Assembly (NCBI RefSeq): GCF_041956535.1
Contig: NW_027192191.1
Location: forward strand, 193,702-257,701
Direction: 5' to 3'
Source: Calcarisporiella thermophila CBS 279.70
Lineage: Eukaryota; Calcarisporiellomycota
DNA: 64,000 nt
Shown here: in pieces, positions 33,670 to 46,200 of the stretch
Layout: every line of letters starts with the position of its first letter
Position numbering within the stretch: the stretch's first letter is position 1
The notes under the pieces: generated by a model
What the model was told of the DNA's origin: nothing
What the model saw: the letters and a program-made list of their open reading frames with translations, nothing else
Database searches by the model: none
Position numbers and translations under genes: made by a program

Positions 33670-33700
33670 AAATAATAATAATAGTAATAATAATATATAA
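33670..33700. repeat. (AAT)n microsatellite
   Basis: An AATAATAATAATAGTAATAATAAT array in the convergent region between the Kre9-like (+) and Gfo/Idh (-) genes, whose stops are 293 bases apart. Confidence 0.8.
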
Positions 33701-33739
33701 AGCTACGATCTTAATCATGGTGGGCTTATCTGCTGACCG

Positions 33740-35285
33740 TTATTTTAAATGCTGCTGTTTGTATTCTTGCACATCCACCACGGTTCCTGTGCGTCTCGCA
33801 TGCTCTGCAGCAAACACGTAGAGATGGGATTCAAACGTTTCCTCCACCGTCGGCATTCCTGTCTGCTCCTGTCTCATGATAGCATCCAAAAACGCCTTCA
33901 GCAGCGCATAATCTCCTCCGCCATGCCCTGAAGTATTTGCCTCTGGATCTTCCTCGTAGGGGAAGAACACCTTCCGCTGCTTCGTTAAGAAATCATACCA
34001 TCTCAACTCGTTTGTCTCGGCGTCCGCTTCAAGTTGGCCAAGTGTACCAAAAATGCGAGTTTTTCGTTGGCACAGCGCCTCTGTGGTGGCTATCATAGAG
34101 AAGGATACCGTCGCACCTCCCTCAAATTCCATATTCACCACTTGTTGGTCTACTACATCATTGTCGCACTCATAAGCGCAGCGCCCGTAGGGGCCACTTG
34201 CCAATGCATGTCTAACATTCTCAATGTCCGGAATATCGGTGATGGTACTTACGGGCCAAGTACTAAGACCCCGTTCAATCACTGGATCGAGATATATTTT
34301 CTTTGCATCATAAGGGCATTGGTCGGCAGCGGGGCATTCGAGACAATGGGTTACGGAACCAGCTGCACTGGGTTTTCCCGAAGCATTGAAATGCGTCAGT
34401 GAGCCAAATGAGCTCACACGCTATATAAAGAAGTGGATGCCGATTAAGTTGGGTCCAACCGTCAAGATGATGTTCACATATTACCTTGCAGGGTAGACCC
34501 ATAAACCAGGCGACAAGATCAATATCATGGCAGCTCTTGCTCATGAGCGAGAAGGTGGTTTCCTTTTCATTCCTCCAGTTTCCTCGCACAAAGCTGTGTG
34601 CAAAATGATAGAAACCCACGGGCTCCAAGTGCTGGATATTGAGCACACGCCCGATTTTGCCTTCATCCAATATTCTCTTGATTGCTTTGTTCAATAAGGT
34701 ATATCGAAGCACGTGTGAGATAGCAAAAAGAACGCCAGCTTGTGAGACCGCTTCGGTGATCATTAAGCAATCTTCCATAGAGGTGGCCATGGGTTTTTCA
34801 AGGAGTATGTGGTATTTTTCCTTGGCGAAGGCTACACATGCTTCACAATGCAGATCATCGAGTAGACAGATTGCAATTGCATCAGAGAGACGAGGTCGTT
34901 GGGCAAGGTCGCGCCAATCACTTACAACATTCTCATGAGGAATATTGTGTTGCTAACAGCATGAACACATTAGAGCTTTTTCTTCTTAATCTTAGCCACA
35001 AACTATTTCGATTCCCTGAGATGTTCGACCGCAAAATTGCTTACCTTGGCCATTTTCTCCCTTCTAATTTTGTTTGGCTCCGCTACAGCTACAATGCGCA
35101 GCCGCTCCGGATACTTTAATGCATAAGATGCATAGACATTCCCACTATCATCCAAAAAAATCAATGAACAACAGTTTCGGATAAAAACAAAGTATCAAAT
35201 CCTAAGAAACATACCGCTGACCGGCACCGAGGATCGTTAAGGTAATGGGAAGAGTAGGTACCGATTCTGTTGGCATCTCAACCAT
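33740..35285 (-). CDS. Gfo/Idh/MocA-family oxidoreductase
   Basis: An NAD(P)-dependent dehydrogenase of sugars or related compounds. Four exons (35285-35215, 35144-35045, 34952-34485, 34420-33740) give 439 aa. The Rossmann start [20 protein letters not shown], the EKP motif ([14 protein letters not shown]) with its nicotinamide-contacting Lys, and the His of [13 protein letters not shown] are intact. The C-terminal half has [11 protein letters not shown], then a cysteine cluster [20 protein letters not shown]. This cluster, the HGGGDYAL segment and GTLGQLEAD recall a subfamily frequent in bacteria, so an old acquisition from bacteria is possible but not shown; the three introns argue against a recent one. 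Substrate is unknown. Confidence 0.9.
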
Positions 35286-36287
35286 GTTGCTAAATTCTTT
35301 AAAAAGTGGGGATCGGAATAATGAAAATCGCTTTTCTCACTGCTACCAAGTGTGCCACAATAAGAGTTGTTCTACCCTTTTATATACCGTGTGCTACAAA
35401 CATCTATATCTCACGGGAGTCTTGCTTTATAAGGAATGTTATAAACTACCAATTTACGTGCAACACAATTGTTGGGCATGGTTGCGGTATACAAAAGGGG
35501 ATGTCGACAAAAACTGAAGAGACTAGTGAGTTACTGTGGAATCACCTCAAGTGTCAAGGATTTTTTTCATAGTAATCAAAATGGGAAATTGGAGCTCTAG
35601 CCGATGATCCGTATTAGTAAAGTCGAATCGAGCATGAAATTGCCTAATATGCTTCCTAACTCTCCCAGTGCATAAAAAAAATGCTGAATAGGGGTAGCGA
35701 GTTAAGTGTAATGTAGCGATATCTTCTGGATAGGCTTGAAAGTTTGTGAAGGTAGTTGTTCTACTTTTGATCAGACATTAATATTCCACACTGGCTTGAG
35801 ACTAGAAATATGCTCCAGGGTCAAAATAGAGACATGTTTAGGAGCAATGGTCTTAAAACCCTTTAACGAGTGAAAACTTATACATGTATAAATAGCCTAG
35901 TGGTGATCAAGGGTTAATAAAATTAAAAGGTTTTAATGAATTTAAACGCGGCTGACAGTGACTTGCACGATCTTCAATGGACCTTTGCTCGGATCAAGGT
36001 GGAATCAGAATGAATTTCAGTAGAGTTGCTGTTAGCACCACCCAAGATAGAGCTGAAGAACCTCGAGTCAAGTCTTGGAGGAGACAATCGAGATTGGAAT
36101 CAATGGCTACATTTAAGCCAATAGAGGGTTCATCCCGAGTAATAACGTGGCTTGTTGAATTGGGGAGTAAAAGTCACGCACAAGTCATTTCGGAATATAG
36201 AGCAATATACGCCTAAATGAAAAGCCAAGAGATTTTCTCTATCATTCTGCCGTTTTTCTACCATATCGAATTCATTCCTAACATCTA
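35286..36287. promoter_or_regulatory. Divergent intergenic, Gfo/Idh (-) and senescence-domain gene (+)
   Basis: About 1 kb. At 35936-36150 short open frames occur in all three plus frames with some protein-like texture, but no splicing pattern joins them consistently, so no gene is called. The remainder is AT-rich. Promoters for both neighbours are expected. Confidence 0.35.
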
Positions 36288-37958
36288 ATGTCTACCAATA
36301 CACAAGCCTCATCCTCTAAAGGCAAAGGCCATTCTTCCCAGGACCAAGCTCAACCCCAGGACGAGGAATTTGTCGAGGTTCTCTTTACCGCCACCGCAAC
36401 CTGCTCGCTCCTTGCCGCAGGCGAGCAAAAAGTAGTTGGGCGGGGAGAAATCAACATCCTACAAATCACGATGACTCACGAATGGGAAGTGAAGCAGCTT
36501 ACGTTTCTTCAGCAGGAAGGAAATGGCGCGGATTTGCCTGGTGTGATCCATCCGCTATTGCCTGAAATGAGAGCATTTAAAAGAGGAATGAATGAATTTT
36601 TATTCCCAGTTCCTGGAAGAGAAGGAACTGCCTATGTAGTTGAATTGTAAATACCTCAATTTCTCTTCTCCTCTTTATCGTATATTCGATTACTGAATGT
36701 CGATAATACTTATATTTTTATGTTCAAATTAGGGAAGGGATGGATGGAGATACTATTGAGACTCTTGAAGATCTGCTCTCCTGTCTAATTGTCTACGAAA
36801 ATCGACGCAATATTCGCAATACCTTAGCTCTGATTGACCAGAATGGCAGAGTTGTAGAAGAGCTTGCTCACAACGTACACCTTGCTTCGTCAGATGAGGA
36901 AAAAGCCACGGAAGTTCAGGGTGCAAATAGGATGCCCATTATCTTGGGGGCTGAAGAGGCGAGAGCACTCAGGGAAGGACGGCCAATTGAGCGAGTTCGT
37001 CCAGCAACAAATGGAGTTGGTGATACGCTTGTGACTTCTTCCGAGTACATTGCTTGGGCAGTGGTGAAGGGAGCAGGCCTATTAGCAAAGGGATTAACAC
37101 TGTAAGGCTCTCTTTCCTTTATAATTTCATCCATTGTAATTTTATATGTTTCTCTTACCACATTAGGGGGAGCAATGCTTTGTCGAAACGGATTACTCCC
37201 AAGGAGAAACCTGTCAATATATCACCCTCAACCCGAGAGAACATCCGAAGAGCTAAATATGTCACTGGAACTATCTATCGGGGTGAGTTAAGCAAGGATG
37301 AAGGGAACGATAGCTTGAGGTTGAACTAACTCTTTTCACCAGTTACCACAAAAGTTGTGGACACAGCCCTTAAGTACGCATTCGATGGAGCCAGCAAGGT
37401 TGCAAAGGGACTTGAGAGGCCCAAGGTAACATGGTTTTCTTATGGTGCTCTCATATAACAGGTTTATCGATTAACAACTAAAAGAGCGAGCAGGATCAGC
37501 ATTCTGCGTACACTGCGGCCAAATCTCTTGCAGTGCAATCGCTCCACGCCATTGGGATCATCGTCGAAGGTTTTCACGAGGGGGTACAGCAAGTGCTCAC
37601 GAGCGGAAAGCACGGCGCCTCCCAGATTGTCAATCGACGATATGGGCCGGAGGCAAGTGAAGTTGTGGCCGATGTCTTCGACGTTACCAATAACACAATT
37701 TGCACGCTGGTGTATATTGATGGAAGAGGCTTTACCAGGCGGGCTCTGTTAACTCGTGCGGGTGCGTATATTCTTGAGAGGCAAAGAGGCGAGAGAGAAA
37801 CAAATACCGCCATGGAAGAGAACATTGGCAGTAGGGATGAGCGTGGGAGAAACCAGGTCTTAGTTGAGACAATTCCGGATTCGGAGGAAGAGCCACAGGC
37901 TTCCAGTGCGCGCTTTATTCCATTAGAGAATATCCTGCCGGAAAAGAAGGATCAGTGA
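36288..37958 (+). CDS. Senescence/spartin-domain protein
   Basis: Five exons (36288-36646, 36733-37101, 37167-37282, 37343-37425, 37485-37958) give 466 aa. The C-terminal half matches the senescence domain shared by plant ERD7 proteins and animal spartin: SSEYIAWAVVKGAGLLAKGL, ALSKRITPKEKPVNISPSTR, AAKSLAVQSLHAIGIIVEGF, and RYGPEASEVVADVFDVTNNT. The N-terminal half has a beta-rich region (GRGEINILQITMTHEWEVKQ) that in spartin-type proteins is the lipid-binding or PH-like part. Spartin acts at lipid droplets, delivering them to autophagy; plant members bind membranes. Here a lipid-droplet or membrane role is inferred from homology. All splices are in phase. Confidence 0.85.
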
Positions 37959-38995
37959 TCTCCCTCTATCTTTTCATTCTAGAGGCGTGGGGGCGTGAAT
38001 TTCTTTGATCTGTGTTTTTATTGCTTTATTTTTTTTTCGCCTCGGCGTGCATGCGCGTTTGATTGTCATTAATTGTTTTATTAAGCTTGGCTGGATAGGA
38101 AGATCCGGTTGGATTAATAAGATCGTTTTAGTTGTAACTCTATTTTCTCACCTTTCGTCATTGGCATGCACCAAGGGGTGGGGCGTCCCCCCGTTTCATC
38201 CGCTATGGTGGAGCTTCGAGAGTAGACTAGAAACGCTACTAAGTTCACAATTAAGTGCATATCTCGCTCCCCTCCTAACATCGATGAGCTGTCCTGTCAG
38301 TTTCACTCGGTGAATAGTTGCTTCAAACAGAATGGAAACACCGGTGTGCAAAAATCCTATGTTAAGGATCTAATAGGTGGATGATCAAACCAAGACACCG
38401 ATATAACGTCTATGTTTGAAGGAGAAACATGTGTTGGTCACATCATTTGACGGTGACTTGGTGTTTGACATGGATAATTCTAGAAAAAATAGGATTCGCC
38501 CAAAGCGACGAAAACTTCCGGTGTTGGCACTGTGCAATTGATCAGGCTCGCTGAGGGGTAGAGAAGATGGCCTCGGCAAATGGCCACGGCTCCGGCGGCC
38601 CCTACTGTAGCTAGGCACAGCAATTTGCATTTGTCAACGGGCTGTGATTCGCTCGCCCCTTCCAAAATTGGGCCAATATAAACAAATCGAGCGAATTTCC
38701 TTTTGTTCCTCGGCAGCTAGGTCATAACTAAGTGAAACTTATAGGATCGGCCTAAACAAGTTAACACCATTAACATATGGGTATGCGTGTGTTCTGCATT
38801 AGGTTTGGGGCTAAACATGATAATTACGGTTTCTTCAGCACAAAACATAGGTTTGGCAAATCCTTCTTTATAAATGAACACCTTGCCCTTCACCCTCGAC
38901 TCTTTCTGCCCTTTGTCACCTTTTCCCGAATTTTCCCACTATTCCCGCCATCATCCACAAGCTAGTGCGACTGATGCGACTCTTCAATACATAGC
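37959..38995. other. Intergenic with one unassigned small open frame
   Basis: No gene can be called with confidence. A minus-strand ATG frame at 38480-38665 reads 61 codons with a Cys-x3-Cys pair and a short hydrophobic stretch (CKLLCLATVGAAGAVAIC) like a small membrane protein, see findings. The bZIP promoter lies to the right. Confidence 0.35.
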
Positions 38996-39904
38996 ATGGA
39001 TTTAGATGGATCGAATAGCTCTAGCGCCACATCACCCATATCTTCTCCTCAGGAAGTTGCCTGGTTGCAACAAGCTACTATGGCCGTAGTCACCACCCAA
39101 CAGCAGGCTCAACAGTTGCTGCATTTCACAAATGAGCCTATCGACCTGTCCACCATGGCTCAGCTCCCGACCTATTGGGGAGATCCCCGTCAAATGCCAC
39201 AAGGGGAAACTTCGATTGACCGGCGAATGAGTGCGCCATCATGGCTGGCTCCTGGCGTCCCGCCCCGGTATCAGAACCAAATGCTCCACGATCCCCGATA
39301 CTCTTCCCTGCAAACCTCCGCTTCGGCCCCACCCCAGGCCGCGGTGGAAGAATACAGGCTGACCACGGGAGTCCCCCCTGGTGAGTCCTTGTTGTTTTTC
39401 CCATCTCCAATGCCAAACGTGCTAAAAATTTCTTGAATATATCTCGTTTGCTATATACCCTCTGAAAAATTGTATATAGAACCCCAGGCTAACATCACAA
39501 AAACCACTTCCCCCCAACTCCATCAAAACAAATTCCCCGCAAAAACATCTCCCCCAGCTTCTACAAGACGAATCGCCCCCGCTTATTCCGATGCACACTA
39601 TACTGTATTCTCGATATCAGAGAAGCACTCGTCCACCTCAACCCCATCGACTTCCTCGACCTCCCCCTCTACCTCGCGCCGTGCTGCCCAGAACCGGGCA
39701 GCCCAGCGCGCATTTCGGCAAAGGAAAATCCAATATGTCAAGGATCTGGAGGCAAAGGCACGAGAGCTGGAATCTATGCGGGAGGGATACCAGAAGTTGA
39801 GGGAGGAAAATCAGATCCTACGTGAGCGACTACGTCTGCTGGAGCAGGGGGTAAGTAGAGTCGAGGGACTGCGAACATTTAATGGGTTTATTTCTCACCA
39901 TTGA
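38996..39904 (+). CDS. AP-1/YAP-like bZIP transcription factor
   Basis: A nuclear regulator. Exons 38996-39380 and 39480-39850 are joined G|AA. The basic region RRAAQNRAAQRAFRQRKIQY has the fungal Yap-type NxxAQxxFR signature and continues into a leucine zipper (VKDLEAKARELESMREGYQK, LREENQILRERLRLLEQ). The N-terminal 200 residues are Ser/Pro/Gln-rich. A perfect GTAAGT donor follows the zipper at 39851, so there may be a further exon, but no downstream acceptor gives a convincing tail; reading through gives a stop at 39904. The Cys-rich redox domain of true Yap1 is not seen. The 3' end is therefore uncertain. Confidence 0.85.
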
Positions 39905-40218
39905 AGAAGCCAATAGCAAAAAGAGGTGGGGGGACGAGTATTTTTGATGGTGACGACAAAGACGAACCACCAGCAGAGGGTATGAGGTTCTTGGTAGGGT
40001 AAGATTCCGCTGGGCGGAATGGTACGGCACACCGCTGGTTTGATACGGAGCTGTTGTTCGCTTTTCGTTTTCTTGTTCTGCTAACTTATGTGCATTTCTT
40101 CATTTTGATTTTGATCAAAACGAATTCCGACTAAGCCTGAAATACCTTATTTCTATTTTCACTAATTTCAATACATTATTGCATATTTCCCATTTTCTTA
40201 TCTTTGTTGAATCTGAGA

Positions 40219-40828
40219 ATGGAGCCAAGATCGGCATCCCACACTCCCACACCTGTCCCGTCCTCCCCGCATCCCAGTCTGCAATCGCACAATATCCCCT
40301 CCTTCATCGCGCTTCATGATCAAACTTCGCGAACATGCCGCACTCCCATTGTCCATTTTGTTTTTTCTGGAGAGCCTGATCCAGCAGCGGATCCGGAATT
40401 TCTTTCCGGTCCTGGGTCAGACAAAGTGGTTGTGGTCCAGCTAGGCGAGGAAGGCGTGCAGGATGCCTTCAGTTTTGACCCTGATTTTGCTGTAGTGGAG
40501 GCCATGATGAAAGAGGGAATGTTGATAATTGAAGGCCGTTCGAGTGGAAGGTAAATTAATATTTACAAATACATGTATAATATATGCTATAAATCATCTT
40601 TTATTTCCTTTCGCGACCAGCGTGGATCGGCTGATGGAAGGAACAGCAGTTGAAGATCTAGATGAGTTGGTGAATGATTTCAAACAGAGGTATATATTTA
40701 ATGAGCAATTTGACAAAAATTCCTTGAACTGTATTAACATTGTTCTTTTGTTCATGTGAAGAAATGAATATATAAGAAAGAGCCTATCGTTTGGAGAGGA
40801 GTTCGATCAGGAAAAAGATAAGATGTAG
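40219..40828 (+). CDS. Small protein of unknown function
   Basis: Three exons (40219-40550, 40621-40689, 40762-40828) give 155 aa, all splices GT-AG and in phase. The N-terminal 35 residues are Ser/Pro/His-rich; the rest is mixed alpha/beta with strands TPIVHFVFSGEPDP and DKVVVVQLGEEGV, and then an amphipathic helical C-terminus (VEDLDELVNDFKQRNEYIRK). I do not recognise the family. The conserved-looking core and clean introns support a real gene. It is 314 bases downstream of the bZIP frame and in the same direction, but no splice joins the two in frame. Confidence 0.65.
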
Positions 40829-41635
40829 TCTCCCTCCATCGTCACAATGCTGCTCGTTTCAATCTAATACATCACAATTCGACGCCCTCAACCCTCGGTT
40901 ACAATAGGAATCACCTTACTTAGACCTAGTCAATATACCAGCTGTAGGCTGCCCAGAGTTGGATTAAGCTAGGAGGGCAAGGGCTGGCTCAAGTTGGCTC
41001 TGGACATAATCCTATTTGTAAGCTTGGTGCCCGCTTTCTAACTCAAGTAAAACTTCATCCGTCTGAAGCTCTTCCAAATTTGGACATGGGCAACTCATGA
41101 CGCACTGAACTGTCAGAAAAATCTCGCAATGCTCACATGCGCTAAGGGAAAGATTGTCAGAGCATCCTTTTTTTTGTGATCGCATTTAATAGGAATTTTC
41201 GGTCTCTCTCTTCTTATTCATATTCATATTCTTAAACACAGCATATTCACCACAAAGAAAATATATAATTGAATAAAGATATTAGGACAAAAAGAAAAGA
41301 AGTTCTCACAGTAAATATCATTAATACAGAGAAGTAATGAACAAAAAAAAAAAAATAAAAGACGACGAGAGAAAAGAAGATAAAAAGTGATAAAAGTAGA
41401 AGTGATATGAGAATCTTTGGAGAGCACGGTGAAAAATAGCAGAGTAGGAAAGTAGAAAAAAAAGAGCAATAAAAAAGAAACTCTACATCAGGATTTAAGG
41501 TTAGTACTTGATCCTATTGTATAGAATGCAAAAATAAAATATTCCAAGGGCCAATAAAAAAGAATATATTCAGGGGAGAAAACGAGATACATGGCCCTTT
41601 GTTCTAATATATCCTCATTGCCATTTCCGGGCATG
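40829..41635. other. Convergent intergenic, AT-rich
   Basis: Tail-to-tail region between the unknown protein (+) and the basic protein (-). A-rich with several homopolymer A runs (for example 41343-41354). Minus frames at 41224-41469 are low-complexity. No gene is seen. Confidence 0.5.
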
Positions 41636-42196
41636 TCAATTAGGGATGTGTGTTATCAGTAGCCGCACCAACCCTGCGCCCCTTGCGCTAGTTTTCCGCG
41701 CAGCACGCAAAACTTCCGTATGTACCCCCATCCGCTTAGCTTTCTTCGGCGTCCCAGCCACTGAAGAAGTTGCGCTCGTAATCTTTCCCCCTCCAATTAT
41801 AACCGAGGTTGGGGCAGAAGTCGCAGGGCTCTCAGGCTGTACCTGTGGGTCGGAGTTGCCTTCCGCAGTGTCTGGAGAGGAGGTGTCACGCAGACACGTG
41901 GGTTCCATGATGACATGGCCCTGGAACACAGGGCGCATGCGAAATGCGAATACTAAACTCCTTTGCGCATGAGACTGGAGGAGGTTCGGAGAACGGATGG
42001 CTGCGGCTTTTCGTCGGTCTCGTTGTACCGTCACGCTAGGCGTGTGAGATTTGGTGCTGGCGTCACTGGACGATGTAGCCAGGGCGGGATGGTTGCGGGA
42101 GTTGGATTTCTTGGTAATTCCTCCCGCTGAGGCACCGTTCACTAGCGGTGATTTCGCATGCTTGCGTTTTGACGAGTTGGATTTTCGTTTGACCAT
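41636..42196 (-). CDS. Basic, probably nuclear protein of unknown function
   Basis: A single open frame of 186 aa from the ATG at 42196. It begins with a Lys/Arg-rich stretch (VKRKSNSSKRKHAKS) like a nuclear localisation signal, has a second basic patch (QRDRRKAAAIRS), then a moderately hydrophobic core (LVFAFRMRPVFQGHVIME), a Ser/Thr/Pro-rich linker and a third basic patch (TPKKAKRMG). I do not recognise the family. It could be a chromatin-associated protein, or a chance open frame; the absence of stop codons over 220 codons and the patterned basic clusters favour a gene. A C13 run in sense lies just upstream (42250-42262). Confidence 0.45.
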   Translation of the reverse strand: MVKRKSNSSKRKHAKSPLVNGASAGGITKKSNSRNHPALATSSSDASTKSHTPSVTVQRDRRKAAAIRSPNLLQSHAQRSLVFAFRMRPVFQGHVIMEPTCLRDTSSPDTAEGNSDPQVQPESPATSAPTSVIIGGGKITSATSSVAGTPKKAKRMGVHTEVLRAARKTSARGAGLVRLLITHIPN

Positions 42197-43254
42197 ATCG
42201 GTGGATGGAGGGGCTAAAATCGAGAAAGTTTCAGGGAAGATATGGAAGAGGGGGGGGGGGGGAGAAGAGTTGAGGGGGAGGGATTGGAAATTGGACAAGA
42301 AAAACTTGGAAGGTGAGTCTGGAAAAGATAATGGGTGCGAAGGAGGTTATTCTCTACACTCCACCGAAGACAGGGCAATTTCAGTGAAAATTTAAGTTAG
42401 TAAGGAGAGGGAAAAAATGGAATTAATACCCTTTTGAAAAATGGTGAGAAAAGAGCCGTGTGTTTGTGTGTGAGAGCGAGGAGCGCAGAGAGGGAAAAGT
42501 TCTCGCAGCAAAGAGGATCGTTCTCCCATACCCAATGATTTCCACTGCAGGATTTTCTCTCCGAAACTGAAGGCTTGTGGAACTGCTCTCATTTCTGGGG
42601 AAATATTCTAGCTAGTGTTTTTGGAATGTTGAGATGAAAATACACCAAAGAATGCCCGCAGGCTTGTTCATTCATCTAAGAGGATGGAATGTTCCTCTCG
42701 GCAAGCTTTTGCCAACACAATGATTATCATGAAATCTTTTTTTTGTGGGCCATTTCCTGTCGTTAAAATTTGTCTAAACGTGTGAAAATTGTTTTTTATC
42801 TAGATTAAAAAACCAAATTACACTGCCGAGGTGTAGGTGGATGGTTTACGTTTAAATGACTGATTGCACAAAAGTCCTTACTGCAAGGCTATCGTGACCT
42901 TTTTCCCTATGATTAACCCCATGTTTTGTTGTTAATGGAGAAATGAACTTCAAGCAATTTTCCAGATTATTTCTCCTGCATCTCGCGAACATACTAGGGA
43001 GAATTCCTATAATAATACACATGATATACCCAGCGATTCATATGATTCATCAACTTAGAAAATTCTCCTTATGCATTAGAGCAATAAGGCTGAATATGAC
43101 ACCATGCAAGTCCACCGTTGCTCTGAAACAATCTTATCGCGTCTGATATTTGGTGGCTTAGATTAAATTTGTTTATGGAGTGAAAAAGCAGTCCTAAAGG
43201 TTACGAGCCTAATATAGTTTTGAAAGGCACCGGGCTATTAAATGAGAGCGTGGA
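42197..43254. promoter_or_regulatory. Divergent intergenic, basic protein (-) and TRM732 (+)
   Basis: About 1 kb, AT-rich. It carries the C13 run (42250-42262, G on the plus strand). The 42943-43146 frame has no motifs; I considered it as an upstream exon of TRM732 but found no in-frame join. Confidence 0.4.
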
Positions 43255-46200
43255 ATGGTTTTATTAAATCAACACAATTCGAAGGTGAACCCAATACCAA
43301 TTGATGACGCGTGGTCTCGATTGGTTGATGGTTATCTTGCTGAGCATCCCGATGACGAAATTCATCCTGCGGTCGCCCAGCTTGCTAAGTTCCTTGGGGA
43401 TGAGAAGACAACTTGGGAACAACAAAGCAGTTATCTTAAGGAAATGGGTAACTGGGCTACTCTTTAATCAATAGGTAGCACATGCCATAGCTAACCATGC
43501 GCCTTCATGCATTTTGACTTAGATAAAACCCTTCGAGGTCACCGAGACTCAAAGTCCACCTGTCCGAGTGCCACTCAAATTTCTCCCACATGCCGTGGCC
43601 AACTCGAAGCGACTCTTATGCGCACTATTTCTCCAATTTTTTTCGCGGCTGCGGAGCATCTTCCCCGTAAATATTGTATTCCCATAATAGAAATGCTTCA
43701 CTCCCTATCACCCGACATGTTTCCTCTGTTCCTCTCTGAGTACTCTCGCTACATGAGCTCCGATCCACTATATGAGTCGCATTCATATCAAGTCAAAGCC
43801 TTAACTATCCCAACGCTGCTTGGATTTTCTCTGGGTGCCCAAGCAGTACGAGAGAGATTCATGGAGGTATTAGAATACTTGACGAGTTGCTTGATGTCGT
43901 CCATGGTACGAGTGGAGGATCTATGCGCTAATCAACTGTCAAGTTTTTCGAGAGCACAACTCGTAGGCGATTGTCAAATGCTTGCCAAAACCCTACTGAT
44001 GATATTCACCTCTCACCCAGCCGAGACCCAGTCCACGTTTGGTGCGGTGCGCACCAAATGCCAAAGTTCGCAAGGGCATCTCTTCCGGCGTTTGGTATCG
44101 GCTTGTCTCAACCTGTGTACCCGTGATGATTGCTACACTAGGGAGTGTGCGCAGATTGGAGGCATGGCCTTGGGTGAACTTCTAGAAGTGGCTGGCAATG
44201 CCGAGGAATCGTGTCGCGATGTCATTGGAATCTTCTTTGGGGATCTGTCGGAGGGCAGTAGCGAGTTGATCACCACAAAAGTGGGCATAAAAATCCCGAA
44301 AACCTTGGTACAACAATCAGGCTGGAACGTGTATGATCCGCCTATGCTACCAGTTGCTAGAGGCATGATCTCGAACCTGCGGATGCAAACATTAATAGCA
44401 CCGATTCCTGCTGGAGTTGATTTCTATTCCGATTTGTTAAAGTAAATGTTGCATACTTTCTATTCTGCACAAAACCCTGTTTTCACCCATCCTCAACTTT
44501 ATGACAGGAATCTTGAAGAGACTCCAAGAACCCTCCACCATCTTCTCTACTTCGTCCTCTCTTACTTTTGCTCGTCAGTGTCAGAGCCCCAATCCCGAGT
44601 TATCGCATTTGAGGCATTGGGAATCTGGCTTCTTGTATCTAAACAAATCCTCTCCCTTCCCGAGGGCAAGCGTATCGCGCGAGAGTGTTTTACGGATGAT
44701 ATAATCCGTCGTCTTGTCGGCAATGTTTGGGATCATTGGGACGATCCCGTCGATGCTGTGCAACACAAAGTGAAAACGATCTTTGAATATCTTCTTGAGA
44801 TCGTGGCGGTCAAAGCAGAGCTAGAGGGGCGGAGAGAGGTGTACGATAAATTTTTAGAAGAGCTCCTCGAAACACTTCTGGCAATGGATTGGCATCGCAA
44901 AGTGAGTACCACAGGAGTATGTGCTTTTATTAATTTTGTTTTACAATGTTTTACTTGCTTCCATAGGTTAAATATGCACTCCTGACTCTCCTGTTACCTC
45001 ATACTGGAATCAAGGCCTTCTTGGAGATGCAGCCGAACTTCGTCGAAAACACCATGCAGGCACTCAGCAACATTATACTTGCTCCGCGTGCTACTGCTTT
45101 GCTTAACGCATTCTTCGAGCGCCAACTCATTGAAATGATGCCTGATGCAGATCACCGTAATATGAGAGCCGATGTTGCCAGCGAGGAGGCGTATAATGTG
45201 CGTAAAATGCATATTCTCCAAATATTAACGTCTTCGAACTAATCTTCACGCATTCTTTTGGGAAATAGTCATGGATCTCGCTCTGGTTCAATCCTCTTTG
45301 TCAAGCCCTCACATCCCCTGATCAACTTATCCGTAAAAATATCGCCAATCTTATTCTTCCGCGTTTATTGAAAGCCTCTCCGAAAGCATTCTGGCGATTG
45401 CTCCATACATTGCAAGATACAAAGGATTCTGAGGAGTCTGGTGCAGGTGCCGATTATCGATTGCACGCACTTGTGTCGGTAGTGAAAGTAGGGCGCTCGT
45501 TGGATATATTCGGTGGAGAGGCTTTTGCTGAAGGTAGATCAGTGTTTTTTTTAGGAATCTTTTCAGAAAACATGTTAACTAACTTTCTATATTTGTAGGA
45601 AACGTGACAAACAAAGAGAGACTCATCAATACCGATTTTCTCTATGATGCTATGTCGCATTCCGATACAGGTGTGCGTACAGATGCGCTTGGTATTTTGT
45701 GTGAGTCACGAAGGTCCACAGCAGAACCCACCCCCCGCGAATTTGCCCTGCTGCGTTCATTTATCCTAGCAAATATGAACATTACATCGGCTGATTTTCG
45801 TCAAAAGCTGGGCGCCTTCCTCGGCAAGTTACTCTTGCGAACTCGGACAGTATTATATACACATTGGAGAAACTACCAAGGAGCAATTAAGAAGATTCAT
45901 AAGGAAAAAAAGAACGTGCAGATGGCGGAAGAAGTAGTTAAAAAGAGAGAAAACGAGGAAAGGGACAAGTGGTTGGAGGCGATCGCTCCTTCCTGTGAAT
46001 TCCTTAACTTTCTTGTGCATGCCTGTTCTGCTTCACTACAACCTGGGGCCTCTTTCCAACGTGTATCCACTGCTCTCCGTATTCTTGGTTTGATTGTGCG
46101 AATTTTTGGCGTCGAGGGTGGAGCTTCGGCATCATTAGAGCCCAATGAGCAGTCCGCAAAGGTCCCATGGGTTTCTTCTCTACCGCCCAACTTGCGTACT

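Noticed and set aside
35936-36216. A small gene before the senescence-domain gene
   Set aside because: Short frames with protein-like texture exist, but every join tried hits a stop or uses a poor splice site.
39851-40828. Fusion of the bZIP gene with the downstream unknown protein
   Set aside because: The donor after the zipper is phase 0, and no acceptor before 40219 joins the downstream frame in phase, so two genes are called.
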